Assembly (NCBI GenBank): GCA_965278965.1 | Contig: OZ257127.1 | Location: forward strand, 2,418,001 to 2,482,000 | Source: UBA10649 sp965278965 | GTDB taxonomy: Bacteria > Actinomycetota > Actinomycetes > S36-B12 | DNA: 64,000 bases | Direction of reading: 5' to 3' | In this document: positions 32,908 through 41,203 of the stretch, in pieces | Numbering within the stretch: position 1 is the first letter of the stretch | How the letters are laid out: the number at the start of each line of letters is the position of its first letter | The notes under the pieces: model-generated | Database searches by the model: none | What the model saw: only the letters and a program-made list of their open reading frames with translations | Told to the model about the DNA's origin: nothing | Program-made: the position numbers and the translations under genes

Positions 32908-33752
32908 CGACCCTCTCGACCACCGCGCCGGTACCCCGCCCCCGGCCGATCTACGGGTGGACCATCCACGACGGCCTCGTCGTCGGCCGCCGCAACCTGA
33001 TCCAGACCGTCCGCGTGCCCGAGCTGCTGTTCTTCTCGCTCGTGCAGCCGGTCATCTTCGTGCTGCTGTTCGCCTACGTCTTCGGCGGTGCGATCCCGAT
33101 CCCCGGTGACGCCGCGACCGACGCGTACCGCCAGTACCTGATGCCGGGCATCTTCGGCCAGACCGTCGCCTTCGCAGCGGCATCGAGCACCGTCGGCCTC
33201 GCCGAGGACCTGCACAAGGGGATCATCGACCGCTTCCGGTCGCTTCCCATGTCACCGCCGTCGGTCCTCATCGGCCGAACGTTCGCCGACGCGACGCGCC
33301 AGATCCTCGTCCTGGTCGTGCTCACGATCACCGGTTATGTGGTCGGCTGGCGGATCGAGGACGGCCTCCTCAACGCGGTGCTCGCCTACGCCCTGCTGCT
33401 GTTGTTCGCGTACACCGTCGCGTGGATCGGTGCCTGGGTCGGCCTGTACATGCCGAACCCGGAGACGGCGAACACGGCGGGCCTGATCTGGCTGTTCCCG
33501 CTCACGTTCTTGTCGAACGCGTTCGTGCCGATCAACTCGCTGCCCGGTGCGTTGCAGGCGTTCGCGGCCTGGAACCCGATCTCGTCGGTGGTCCTCGCCT
33601 GTCGCGAGCTGTTCGGCAACCCGACGGGCATCCAGCCGGACTACTGGCCGCTGCAGAACCCGGTGGCATACACGCTCATCTCGTGCGTCGTGCTCATCGC
33701 GATCTTCGCGACGCTCTCGGTGCGGCGCTACCGGCGGACCACCAGCCGCTAG
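32904..33752 (+). CDS. DrrB-type ABC-2 permease
   Basis: A 282-residue ABC-2 permease with about six membrane helices. The DRFRSLPMSPPSVLIGRTFAD stretch after helix 2 (coupling region) and the C-terminal NPISSVVLACRELFGNP are DrrB signatures. The ATG overlaps the ATPase stop (ATGA). It forms the membrane half of the exporter. Confidence 0.92.
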   Translation: MTTLSTTAPVPRPRPIYGWTIHDGLVVGRRNLIQTVRVPELLFFSLVQPVIFVLLFAYVFGGAIPIPGDAATDAYRQYLMPGIFGQTVAFAAASSTVGLAEDLHKGIIDRFRSLPMSPPSVLIGRTFADATRQILVLVVLTITGYVVGWRIEDGLLNAVLAYALLLLFAYTVAWIGAWVGLYMPNPETANTAGLIWLFPLTFLSNAFVPINSLPGALQAFAAWNPISSVVLACRELFGNPTGIQPDYWPLQNPVAYTLISCVVLIAIFATLSVRRYRRTTSR

Positions 33753-33762
33753 CGTCAGCGCC

Positions 33763-34113
33763 GTGGCTGAGCCCGATGCCGAGGTCGAGACGCCGATCGA
33801 CTACCGGTTCCTCCTCGCGAACGAGCGCACGTTCCTCGCGTGGATGCGCACGGCGCTGGGCCTCGTCGCCGGCGGCGTGGCGCTCGACCAGTTCGTCCGG
33901 GTCGAGCAGGGCGAGTCCGTCGTCGTGACCATCGCGATCGTGACGATCCTCGCCGGGGCATTCGCCGCCGTCATCGGCACCGTCCGATGGGCGCGCACCG
34001 ACGCGGCGATGCGTGCTGGCCGGCCGGTGGCCCGCGGGTCCGCGCTCGTCGTGATCGGCTCGCTGTTCGCCGTGCTCGCCGTCGTCGTCGCCGTCGTGCT
34101 CGCCGTGTCATGA
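33763..34113 (+). CDS. DUF202/YidH-family membrane protein
   Basis: A 116-residue protein with three membrane helices and the DUF202 signature LANERTFLAWMRTALGLVAGG. Function unknown. A TAGCGT box (33750-33755) 7 nt before the GTG suggests its own leaderless promoter that overlaps the permease stop codon. It is coupled to the next gene by ATGA, and a tandem pair of DUF202 proteins is a common arrangement. Confidence 0.87.
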   Translation: MAEPDAEVETPIDYRFLLANERTFLAWMRTALGLVAGGVALDQFVRVEQGESVVVTIAIVTILAGAFAAVIGTVRWARTDAAMRAGRPVARGSALVVIGSLFAVLAVVVAVVLAVS

Positions 34114-34427
34114 GCCTCGCGCACGCACCGGAGCAGCGCGACGACGTCGTGCTGCGGACGCGTCAGTCGTGGCAGCGCACGGCGCTCGGTGCGGCGGGGG
34201 TGAGCCTGCTGGCGGTGCGGGGGTTCGTCATCGACGGCGCACCGCGCTGGCTGACCGCGTTGGCGGTCCTGCCGGGTGCCGTCGTGGTCGTGCTCGCGCT
34301 CGTACGCAACCGCGGCCTCGCGCGCGGTCGGGGACAGGTTCCAGCGACGTGGTCGCCGATCGGGCCGGTGACCGTCGCGGTCATGGCTGTTGCGCTGGTG
34401 GGGATCGTCGGCACGCTCCTAGGCTGA
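34110..34427 (+). CDS. DUF202-family membrane protein, second of pair
   Basis: A 105-residue protein with a shorter DUF202-like motif (LRTRQSWQRTALGAAGVSLLAVRG) and three hydrophobic segments. It overlaps the first DUF202 gene by 4 nt. The two may form a heteromeric membrane complex (inference). Confidence 0.8.
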   Translation: MSLAHAPEQRDDVVLRTRQSWQRTALGAAGVSLLAVRGFVIDGAPRWLTALAVLPGAVVVVLALVRNRGLARGRGQVPATWSPIGPVTVAVMAVALVGIVGTLLG

Positions 34428-34431
34428 CCTC

Positions 34432-34962
34432 ATGGCGACGGACACCGATGGTGCGATCCGCCTTCGGCCGGCGACGGATGACGACGTTGCCGTGCTCGCG
34501 CACTGGGACACCCAGCCGCATGTGATCGCCGCGACCGGTGACGACGACGTCGTCGACTGGGCCGAGGAGATCGCTCTCGCCGACGACACGTTCGAGATCT
34601 GGATCGCCGAGGAGGCCGGGCGACCGGTCGGTGTCGTCCAGGTCATCGATCCCGCTCGCGAACGGACGCACTACTGGGGTGACTGCGAGCCGGACCTGCG
34701 GGCGATCGACATCTGGATCGGTGAGGCTGCAGACCTCGGGCGCGGCCTTGGCCGGCAAATGATGGGGATCGCGCTCGACGGCTGTTTCGCCGACCCGCGC
34801 GTCACGGCCGTGCTCATCGACCCGCTCGCCGCAAATGTGCGGGCGCAGGCCTTCTACGCACGGCTGGGGTTCGCGGTGGTGGGGCCGCGCCGCTTCGGCA
34901 CGGACGACTGCGTCGTCATGCGCCTGGACCGTGGGGTGTGGGCGACCGCACGGGACGCCTGA
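34432..34962 (+). CDS. GNAT-family N-acetyltransferase (AAC(6')-like type)
   Basis: A 176-residue GNAT protein. The N-terminal LRPATDDDVAVLAHWDTQPHV and the IDIWIGE strand before the acetyl-CoA loop (LGRGLGRQMMG) place it in the Acetyltransf_8 group, which includes aminoglycoside 6'-N-acetyltransferases and siderophore acylases. Substrate unproven. A TAGGCT box (34420-34425), overlapping the previous stop, is 6 nt from the ATG: leaderless. Confidence 0.87.
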   Translation: MATDTDGAIRLRPATDDDVAVLAHWDTQPHVIAATGDDDVVDWAEEIALADDTFEIWIAEEAGRPVGVVQVIDPARERTHYWGDCEPDLRAIDIWIGEAADLGRGLGRQMMGIALDGCFADPRVTAVLIDPLAANVRAQAFYARLGFAVVGPRRFGTDDCVVMRLDRGVWATARDA

Positions 34963-34973
34963 CCGAGGTCCCC

Positions 34974-35357
34974 TCAGGGGCCGGCGACCGGCAGGACGAG
35001 CAGGGCCAACAGGCGGTCGGCGTCGACGTCGGGGTCGACCGTCAGGCCGGTGTGAACCGGGCCAGGCTGGACGACGGTGCTTCGTGGGGCTGTCAGCCAG
35101 CGGAAACGCCGGCCGGCGTCGTCGCCGTCCAGGCGGGTGCAGTCCGCCGCTGCCTGCACCGCTCGCTCGATCGCCGCGACGTCGGCCGCCGGGTCGAGGG
35201 CGACGAGTCGGGCCAGGTCCACGTGCGTGCGCGCGCCGAGGTACCCGGTGGCCTGGCAGTAGACCAGGACGCCGACGTTGATCGACTCGCCCCGCTCGAC
35301 CCGCGGCACGACCCGCAGGACGGCGTACTCGAACGGCATTCGGCTCGGGCGGGTCAT
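34974..35357 (-). CDS. DUF3037 protein
   Basis: A 127-residue protein matching DUF3037 (FEYAVLRVVPRVERGESINVGVLVY is its signature, quoted here in two halves: FEYAVLRVVPRVE and INVGVLVYCQ). Function unknown. Its ATG overlaps the stop of the HipA-like kinase, and DUF3037 genes are regularly found after this kinase type, so a functional partnership is likely. Confidence 0.88.
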   Translation of the reverse strand: MTRPSRMPFEYAVLRVVPRVERGESINVGVLVYCQATGYLGARTHVDLARLVALDPAADVAAIERAVQAAADCTRLDGDDAGRRFRWLTAPRSTVVQPGPVHTGLTVDPDVDADRLLALLVLPVAGP

Positions 35358-36109
35358 CGTGCCGCCTCCGTCCGGGTGAGCTCCGTCAGCGCAGGGAGCC
35401 AGGCGTCACGGGCGGCCAAGCGGCCCAGCAGGCGTTCGACGTAGTCGCCCGCCTGCGCGCCCTCGAGCCAGGCGGCCGGGACGTCGGCGACGACGTCGGC
35501 GAGCACCTGCTCGGTGAGCATCGGACCGAGCTCGGCGTCGGCTGCCATCACGTCGGGGTGCGCGCCGAGCAGCACGTGCTGCGACGCGTCGTACGGCCGC
35601 GCGTCCGCAGCGGCTGCGGTCTCCCAGCGGTGGTGGAACGTGAGCGCGGCGCCGTGGTCGATGAGCCGCGGACCGTGCCACTGCAGCATGTTCGGGTTGC
35701 GATGCGTGCGGTCGCGGTTGTCGATCAGCGCGTCGAACCACAGGACGCGGCCGGCGAGGGCCGGGTCGACCGGGAAGGCCGTTGGCGTGAAGTCGAGCGC
35801 GCCGGGGAAGTAGTCGACGCCCAGGTTGATGCCGGCGCTGGCGCGCAGGAGGTCCTGCACCTCCTGGTCCGGCTCGGCCGGCGCCAGCGCAGGGTCGAGG
35901 TCGATCAGGACGAGCTCGGGCACCGGGAGGCCGAGGACGCGGCCGATGCCGCCGGCGACGACCTCGGCGGTGAGGGCGCGTGGCCCCTGGCCGGCACCGC
36001 GGAACTTCACGACGTAGGTGCCGAGGTCGTCGGCCTCCATCAGGCCGGGCAGCGACCCGCCCTCGCGCAGCGGTGTCACGTACCGCGTCGCCTCGACCTG
36101 CCGGAGCAT
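35354..36109 (-). CDS. HipA-family kinase (HipA_2 type)
   Basis: A 251-residue kinase-like protein, shorter than HipA toxins (about 440). It has the ATP-site lysine region YVVKFRGAGQG, the catalytic-loop FDALIDNRDRTHRNPNML (Asp and Asn of the HipA-type loop) and LIDHGAALTFHH as the metal-binding Asp motif. It lacks the HipA N-terminal cap and has no HipB-like partner; DUF3037 is coupled downstream. Whether it phosphorylates a tRNA synthetase is unknown. A TAAGGT box (36116-36121, minus strand) 6 nt from the ATG gives a leaderless mRNA. Confidence 0.88.
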   Translation of the reverse strand: MLRQVEATRYVTPLREGGSLPGLMEADDLGTYVVKFRGAGQGPRALTAEVVAGGIGRVLGLPVPELVLIDLDPALAPAEPDQEVQDLLRASAGINLGVDYFPGALDFTPTAFPVDPALAGRVLWFDALIDNRDRTHRNPNMLQWHGPRLIDHGAALTFHHRWETAAAADARPYDASQHVLLGAHPDVMAADAELGPMLTEQVLADVVADVPAAWLEGAQAGDYVERLLGRLAARDAWLPALTELTRTEAAR

Positions 36110-36146
36110 CCCGGCACCTTACGCCCCAGCGGCCGACGGTCCCTGG

Positions 36147-36404
36147 CTACAGCAGGTCGGCGGCGCAGTCCCGGCACTCCCCGGGGATCGGGCTGTCGCG
36201 GTAGAGGTCGACGGCACTTGCGGGTCGGCCGCACTGCAGGCACTCCAGGACGACGGCGGTCGCGGCGTCGCGCAGGGCGATCGGGGCGTGCGGCCCGGCG
36301 AGGTACTGCGCGGAGTAGTCGCGATCACCGACCCGGACCCGGTGCACGCCGTCCGCGTTCGGTGCGCTGGAGCCGATGCGCACGGCAGCGCGCTCAGCGG
36401 ACAC
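36147..36404 (-). CDS. Small zinc-ribbon protein
   Basis: An 85-residue protein with two Cys pairs (CLQC and CRDC), a likely zinc ribbon in its C-terminal half. AGGAGGGG lies just before the GTG. Function not recognised. Confidence 0.6.
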   Translation of the reverse strand: MSAERAAVRIGSSAPNADGVHRVRVGDRDYSAQYLAGPHAPIALRDAATAVVLECLQCGRPASAVDLYRDSPIPGECRDCAADLL

Positions 36405-36422
36405 GGCCCCTCCTGACGGTCA

Positions 36423-36438
36423 GCCCGCGGCTGCGGGC
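36423..36438 (-). terminator. Short GC-rich hairpin after the GNAT gene
   Basis: GCCCGC and GCGGGC pair around GGCT in the gap downstream of the GNAT stop at 36484. There is no U-tract. The palindrome CGGTCATGACCG (36456-36467) is in the same gap. Confidence 0.4.
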
Positions 36439-36483
36439 GCGTCCAGCATCGCCGACGGTCATGACCGAACGGTTACGACGACG

Positions 36484-37062
36484 TCACTGCGCGGTGGCGG
36501 CGTCGGGTCGGCTCGGCGTCGTCGCGCGGGCGTCTCGGGCGTAGCGGACCTCGGCGAGCTCGAGGCCCCCGATCAGTACGGTCGTGCTTCCGCCGTCCGC
36601 GCAGAACCCGGCGGACTCGTAGAGGCGGCGTGCGCGTTCGTTGTCGCGCAAGGCCCAGATGGTCACCCGCGGCGGCGCCGGGTCGAGGTTCGCGAGCCGG
36701 TCGGTGATGGCGGCGAGCAGCAACGTCCCGACCCGGCGGCCCCACCAGTCGGGATCGAGGTAGATCGCGTAGACCTCGGCGGTCCCGGGCGCTGCGTCGT
36801 CGTCGCGGGTCGGGCCTGCGCTGGCGAATCCCACGACCTCACCGTCGTCGGTGGCGACGAGCACGTGGCGGGGCGACTCTGCGCCGGCCAGCCGCTGCGA
36901 CCACTGCTGTTCCCGTTCGCCGACGTCGAGGTTGTCGAGGTGCGCCTGCGGCACGATCCCGCGGTACGCGGCGCGCCAGGAGCCGACGTGGACCCGCGCG
37001 ATGCCGGGGGCGTCCTCGGGAACCGCCGGCCGGATCGTCACCGGTCCGGGGCCTGCCGTCAC
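36484..37062 (-). CDS. GNAT-family N-acetyltransferase
   Basis: A 192-residue GNAT protein: VTIRPAVPEDAPGIARVHVGSWRAAYRG N-terminus (typical of the YhbS/RimI-like group), the VYAIYLDPDWWGRRVGTLLL acetyl-CoA region and the NERARRLYESAGF C-terminal motif, cited only in part here. Substrate unknown. The GTG overlaps the stop of the LD-carboxypeptidase gene. Confidence 0.87.
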   Translation of the reverse strand: MTAGPGPVTIRPAVPEDAPGIARVHVGSWRAAYRGIVPQAHLDNLDVGEREQQWSQRLAGAESPRHVLVATDDGEVVGFASAGPTRDDDAAPGTAEVYAIYLDPDWWGRRVGTLLLAAITDRLANLDPAPPRVTIWALRDNERARRLYESAGFCADGGSTTVLIGGLELAEVRYARDARATTPSRPDAATAQ

Positions 37063-38087
37063 GAGTCGATCACCTGCCCGATCCGGGCTGACGCCGGGGT
37101 CCAGTCCAGCGTGGCGTGCGCACCGTTGGCCAGGACCAGGTGCGGCGGCACGTGCCCGCAGTCGACATCGAGCAGGACGGGGATGTCGAGATCTCCCAGG
37201 GCGCTGCGGACCGCGTCGTCCTGGGTGAACCCCGGGTCGTCCGCTGCGGACGTGCGGCCGACGAGCACGGCGTTGGCGTGGGTGAACCAGCCCGCCAGCC
37301 GCATGCGCCACAGGCTGCGTGCGATGGCCAGGGCGTGCTCCTCGGCCGCCTCGACGTAGACGATCAGCCCGTCGGGCGCGTACTGCTCCGCGAACGTGGA
37401 GACATCGCCGTACGGGGTGCCGGCCAGGACGCTCGTCGTCTCGATGCAGCCGCCCACGAGGGTGCCGGTCGCGTAGATCTCGTCCGTGCCGGGCTGGAGC
37501 GGGCGCCAGGAGCCGGCCGAGTCGACGGCGTACTCGCTGACGGAGGGGTCGACGGCCCAGTCGTCGAAACCCGCGGTCCGGTGCCGGTCGGACGGGCCTT
37601 GCGTGATGACGGCCGGCTGCTCGGCGGACACGACGTCGAGCCACGAGGCCAGCGGGTCCGGCACGCGGTACGGGGTGTCCATGAGGTTCTGCCCGTGGAG
37701 CGTCACCCAGCCGAGCCGACAGGTCAGCGGCAGCAGGAGCGTGGAGATGTCCGAGTAGCCGACGACCCACGTCGGGCCGACATCCGCGAGCGCGTCGAAG
37801 TCCAGCAGCGGCAGCACCTCGACCGCGAGCTCGCCGCCCCACGGCGGGACGATCGCGTCGATGTCGGGGTCGAGCAGCATCCCGATGAGCTCGGCGGCCC
37901 GTTCCGGGGCCGGGGCGCTGCTCGCGCCCGACTGGCTCATGCAGTCGCCGACGACGACCTTGTACCCGCGGGCGCGCAGGACGTCGAGCGCGACGTCCAG
38001 CCGCGGTCGCAGCTCGTCCGGGACTCCACTTGACGGGGCGGTGACGCCGACGACGCTGCCGGGCCGCAGGGGTGCGGGTGTCCTCAC
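37059..38087 (-). CDS. S66-family LD-carboxypeptidase (MccF-like)
   Basis: A 342-residue serine peptidase of family S66. The nucleophile elbow is VVGYSDIS, and the C-terminal DVDCGHVPPHLVLANG provides the catalytic His. Relatives are cell-wall recycling LD-carboxypeptidases and MccF, which cleaves microcin C7. The GGCIETTSVLAGT stretch is more like the MccF side. It is cytoplasmic. The divergent phosphatase starts 34 nt away. Confidence 0.88.
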   Translation of the reverse strand: MRTPAPLRPGSVVGVTAPSSGVPDELRPRLDVALDVLRARGYKVVVGDCMSQSGASSAPAPERAAELIGMLLDPDIDAIVPPWGGELAVEVLPLLDFDALADVGPTWVVGYSDISTLLLPLTCRLGWVTLHGQNLMDTPYRVPDPLASWLDVVSAEQPAVITQGPSDRHRTAGFDDWAVDPSVSEYAVDSAGSWRPLQPGTDEIYATGTLVGGCIETTSVLAGTPYGDVSTFAEQYAPDGLIVYVEAAEEHALAIARSLWRMRLAGWFTHANAVLVGRTSAADDPGFTQDDAVRSALGDLDIPVLLDVDCGHVPPHLVLANGAHATLDWTPASARIGQVIDS

Positions 38088-38121
38088 GGGCGGCAGTCTC
38101 CCAGCCGCCTACGCTCCCGCC

Positions 38122-38715
38122 ATGACGTCGGCGCACATCTGGCTCATCCGGCACGGCGAGACCGAGTGGAGCGCCACCGGACGCCACACGGGCCGAACGG
38201 ACATTGCCCTGACCACGGCGGGCCAGGAGCGTGCGGCCGCGCTGCGGCCGGCCGTCGCCGAGCTGCGGCCCGGGCTCGTGCTGTGCAGCCCGTTGTCGCG
38301 AGCGCGGGACACGGCACGCCTCGCCGGCCTGGACGCGGACGTCGACGCCGACCTCCTGGAGTGGGACTACGGCGCGTGGGAGGGCCGGACGACGGCGGAG
38401 ATCCGGGAGACGACGGGGGATCCCGGCTGGCTGGTCTGGGACCACCCGGTGCCGCCGGGCCAGACACCGGGCGAGCAGGTCACGGATGTCGGCGTCCGAG
38501 TGGACGAGGTCATCGCCCGATGTGCGCCCGTGCTCGACGCCGACGAGGACTGCGTCCTCGTCGCGCACGCGCACGTCCTGCGGATCCTCACCGCCCGTTG
38601 GCTCGGCCTGCCGCCGGTCGACGGCCGGCTGTTCGCCCTCGAGCCGGCGACGTTGTCGGCGCTCGGCTTCGAGCACGACCGCCCGGTGATCTGCTCGTGG
38701 AACGCGGCACCGTGA
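38122..38715 (+). CDS. Histidine phosphatase-family protein
   Basis: A 197-residue phosphoglycerate-mutase-like phosphatase. The phosphohistidine motif is LIRHGETEW, and the second catalytic His is in VAHAHVLRIL. LEWDYGAWEGRT is the usual signature. Substrate unknown (sugar-phosphate or nucleotide types are possible). A TACGCT box (38110-38115) lies 6 nt before the ATG: leaderless start. Confidence 0.92.
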   Translation: MTSAHIWLIRHGETEWSATGRHTGRTDIALTTAGQERAAALRPAVAELRPGLVLCSPLSRARDTARLAGLDADVDADLLEWDYGAWEGRTTAEIRETTGDPGWLVWDHPVPPGQTPGEQVTDVGVRVDEVIARCAPVLDADEDCVLVAHAHVLRILTARWLGLPPVDGRLFALEPATLSALGFEHDRPVICSWNAAP

Positions 38716-38731
38716 CCGGCAGGATGCCGGT

Positions 38732-38956
38732 GTGACGACCCCGCCGCCCTGGACGCCCTCGCCGGAAGCCGCGACCCGGCGCCAGCTGCGCTTCTCGCTG
38801 TTCCTCCAGGCCTTCGCGCTGCTCATGCTGTCGGGGGCGCTCGTCGTGCGCGTCGCCGCTCTGGGCTGGGACTTTGTCGCCGGGTTGCTCACGATCGGTG
38901 TCGTCGTCGTCGTGGCCGCGATCGGCTACACCTTCCGCCGGCTCCGGACGGGATAG
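38732..38956 (+). CDS. Small two-helix membrane protein
   Basis: A 74-residue protein with hydrophobic segments near 24-44 and 48-68 and a short Pro-rich N-terminus. Function unknown. GTG start 16 nt after the phosphatase stop; probably co-transcribed. Confidence 0.7.
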   Translation: MTTPPPWTPSPEAATRRQLRFSLFLQAFALLMLSGALVVRVAALGWDFVAGLLTIGVVVVVAAIGYTFRRLRTG

Positions 38957-38959
38957 AGC

Positions 38960-38973
38960 GCCTGTCAACAGGC
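38960..38973. terminator. Short hairpin before the DUF6421 operon
   Basis: GCCTGT and ACAGGC pair around CA, 3 nt after the upstream stop codon. It could end that transcript. Confidence 0.4.
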
Positions 38974-39049
38974 ACATAACCGGAGATCGTCCCGTCTGAT
39001 AGCCTTTCTGCGGGATCTTCTCCCGTTCCCTCGTTCCTTGGAGTCTTCC

Positions 39050-41203
39050 GTGCGCCCTGTGGCCACCGTTCTCGTCGACGAGTCGCACCGGCAGGCCTGG
39101 TCCACGCGGCCCGAGCTCGCCCGAGCGATGAACCCGGTCAACCCGGCGGATGCGTCCTACGCGCGCGCGAAGGCCGAGCTCGAACGCGCCGGCATCGAGG
39201 TCCGGCTCCACATCGACGGTCCGATCGACGCGTCGGCGCTGCGCGGCATCGACGCCTTCGTCCTGCCGCACTCGGCCGATGACGTCTGGGAGCACACGAC
39301 CGGCACCGGCTCGCCGCGGCTTGCGCCGGCCGAGGTCGATGCGCTGGAGGCGTTCGTCCGGGCTGGCGGCGGGCTGCTCGTCCTCGGCGAGACCGAGCAG
39401 GCGAAGTACGGCAACAGCGCCGCCGATCTGGCCGCTCGGTTCGGAATCGGCATCGACACCGTCACGGTGCAGGATCCGGCGAACTCCTTCACGGGCGTGC
39501 CGACCTGGGTGCTGGCCGAGCTCGTGCGCGGGGACCGCCACGACCTCGTGGCCGAGGTCGACGAGGCGTGCTTCTACCGGGCCGGCGCCCTGCGCGCCGA
39601 CGTCGACACCGACGTCATGACCGTTGCCCGGACGCATGCGACGGCCGATCCGGCGCACGCCGGCCTCGTCCTCGCGGCCGAGCCCGCGCGCGGCCGCGTC
39701 GTCGTCACGGCCGACTCGGACCTGTTCGGTGACGACTCGATCGACGACCTCGACAACGGGGTGCTGTGGCGCAACCTCGTGACGTGGGCCGTGGGTGCAC
39801 CGGTCGCCGCGCGCGCGGACTCGGACGCGACCTCCAGCTGGACCGCGGACGACGCGACATGGGGCCGGCTTGCTACCGCGGTCGAGACGCTTCGCCCGAT
39901 GCAGGCCGCGGACGGCTCGATCGACCTCGCGCAGCACGACCGCGGCGACGTCGACGACCTGCTCGCCGAGGTGTGCGCCGCCATCGAAGGCCTGTCCCCG
40001 CGTTTCCCGCACCAGGAGGACCACCTCACCGCGACGATCGTCGACCTGCATGCGTGGGCGGACCAGGGCTACGGCCGGCCCGACTTCGCACAGTCGCTCG
40101 CGCTCTTCCGCCCCGACCAGCGCCGTGAGCACGGAATCGAGCACCTCGTCGTGTTCCCGATGTACACGCAGAACGGCAACCCGGACCGCAACCTGGAGGC
40201 GGTCGTCACCCGCACGTACTGGCCGGACTGGCTGGCCGAGCAGGAGCGCACGTACGACAACGCGGCGTTCGTCCCGATCGAGTTCGTCGCGTTCACGTCG
40301 GGCTACGACACCCACTCCGCGGTGCTGTTCCCCGAGACGGTCGCGTCGACCACGACGCTGGACTTCCGCTGGGGCGGCATCTTCTGCGATCGCGAGGCCG
40401 CACGGTTCCGTGTCGTCGCGCGCGCGGCCGCCGACGCGCTGCGACTGCCCCTCCCGCCGGAGGTCGACCTGCTCCTGTCCGACCAGCGACTGGCGCAGGA
40501 GACGTTCGTGCTGTGGGATCTGATCCATGACCGCACCCACAGCCGCGGCGACCTGCCGTTCGACCCGTTCATGATCAAGCAGCGCATGCCGTACTGGACG
40601 TACGCGTTGGAGGAGCTCCGGTGTGACCTCGCGACCTACCGCGAGACGTTGACGCTGGACGAGCAGGGGATCCACCTCGGTCGCTACATCCGGTACGCGA
40701 TCGTGCTGGACCGTCTCTTCCGCTTCCCCGTGACCGGCGGCCGCGTGCGCAACTATGACGGGCTCGCCGGTCAGCTCCTGTTCGCCTGGCTGCACCGGGC
40801 CGAGGTCGTGCGCTGGACCGACAACACGCTGTCCGTCGACTGGGCACGCCTGCCTGACGCGGTCATTGCGCTGGCCGACGAGGTGGAGGCGCTGTACCAC
40901 GACGGGATCGACCGGTCGAGGGTCGCGCAGTGGATCGCCGCGCACGCCTTCGTGGCGTCGTACGTCGCTCCGCACCCCGCGTCGGCCTGGGCCCGCGGGG
41001 CCGACGCGCTACCCGTGGGCGGCGAGCCGCGCGAGCTCGTCGACGCGGTCCTCCCGGACGAGTTCCCGCTCAGCGTGTTCTACGACGCGCTGAGCCGGCG
41101 CCTCGAACCGACGATCGCCTCGACCGCGGGGATCGCGCCCGGGATCGGGAGTGGTGCTCTCGCCGGTCCCCGCAGCCACGCCGCAAACGGGGCCGCCGCA
41201 TGA
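39050..41203 (+). CDS. DUF6421 family protein
   Basis: A 717-residue cytoplasmic protein. The first 240 residues look like a glutamine-amidotransferase-like fold (HSADDVWEHTTG, GGGLLVLGETEQAKYGN) but without a clear catalytic Cys. The long C-terminal part (270-690) has conserved stretches such as VFPMYTQNGNPDRN and LWDLIHDRTHSRGDLP, where the closely spaced His/Asp residues might bind metal. It matches the actinobacterial DUF6421 family, function unknown. The GTG at 39050 is chosen because TTGGAG at 39038 is an ideal ribosome-binding site. It is coupled by ATGA to an SDR and then a threonine aldolase. Confidence 0.82.
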   Translation: MRPVATVLVDESHRQAWSTRPELARAMNPVNPADASYARAKAELERAGIEVRLHIDGPIDASALRGIDAFVLPHSADDVWEHTTGTGSPRLAPAEVDALEAFVRAGGGLLVLGETEQAKYGNSAADLAARFGIGIDTVTVQDPANSFTGVPTWVLAELVRGDRHDLVAEVDEACFYRAGALRADVDTDVMTVARTHATADPAHAGLVLAAEPARGRVVVTADSDLFGDDSIDDLDNGVLWRNLVTWAVGAPVAARADSDATSSWTADDATWGRLATAVETLRPMQAADGSIDLAQHDRGDVDDLLAEVCAAIEGLSPRFPHQEDHLTATIVDLHAWADQGYGRPDFAQSLALFRPDQRREHGIEHLVVFPMYTQNGNPDRNLEAVVTRTYWPDWLAEQERTYDNAAFVPIEFVAFTSGYDTHSAVLFPETVASTTTLDFRWGGIFCDREAARFRVVARAAADALRLPLPPEVDLLLSDQRLAQETFVLWDLIHDRTHSRGDLPFDPFMIKQRMPYWTYALEELRCDLATYRETLTLDEQGIHLGRYIRYAIVLDRLFRFPVTGGRVRNYDGLAGQLLFAWLHRAEVVRWTDNTLSVDWARLPDAVIALADEVEALYHDGIDRSRVAQWIAAHAFVASYVAPHPASAWARGADALPVGGEPRELVDAVLPDEFPLSVFYDALSRRLEPTIASTAGIAPGIGSGALAGPRSHAANGAAA

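Noticed and set aside
35354..36109. HipA-HipB toxin-antitoxin system
   Set aside because: There is no HTH HipB gene next to it, and the kinase lacks the N-terminal part of HipA toxins.
36484..38892. An 802-codon minus-strand frame
   Set aside because: The true GNAT gene starts at 37062. The remainder is out of frame within the LD-carboxypeptidase gene and antisense to the phosphatase.
38588..40975. A 795-codon frame antisense to DUF6421
   Set aside because: It is Arg/Val/Asp-rich, with no domain and no promoter; the plus-strand gene is clearly the real one.
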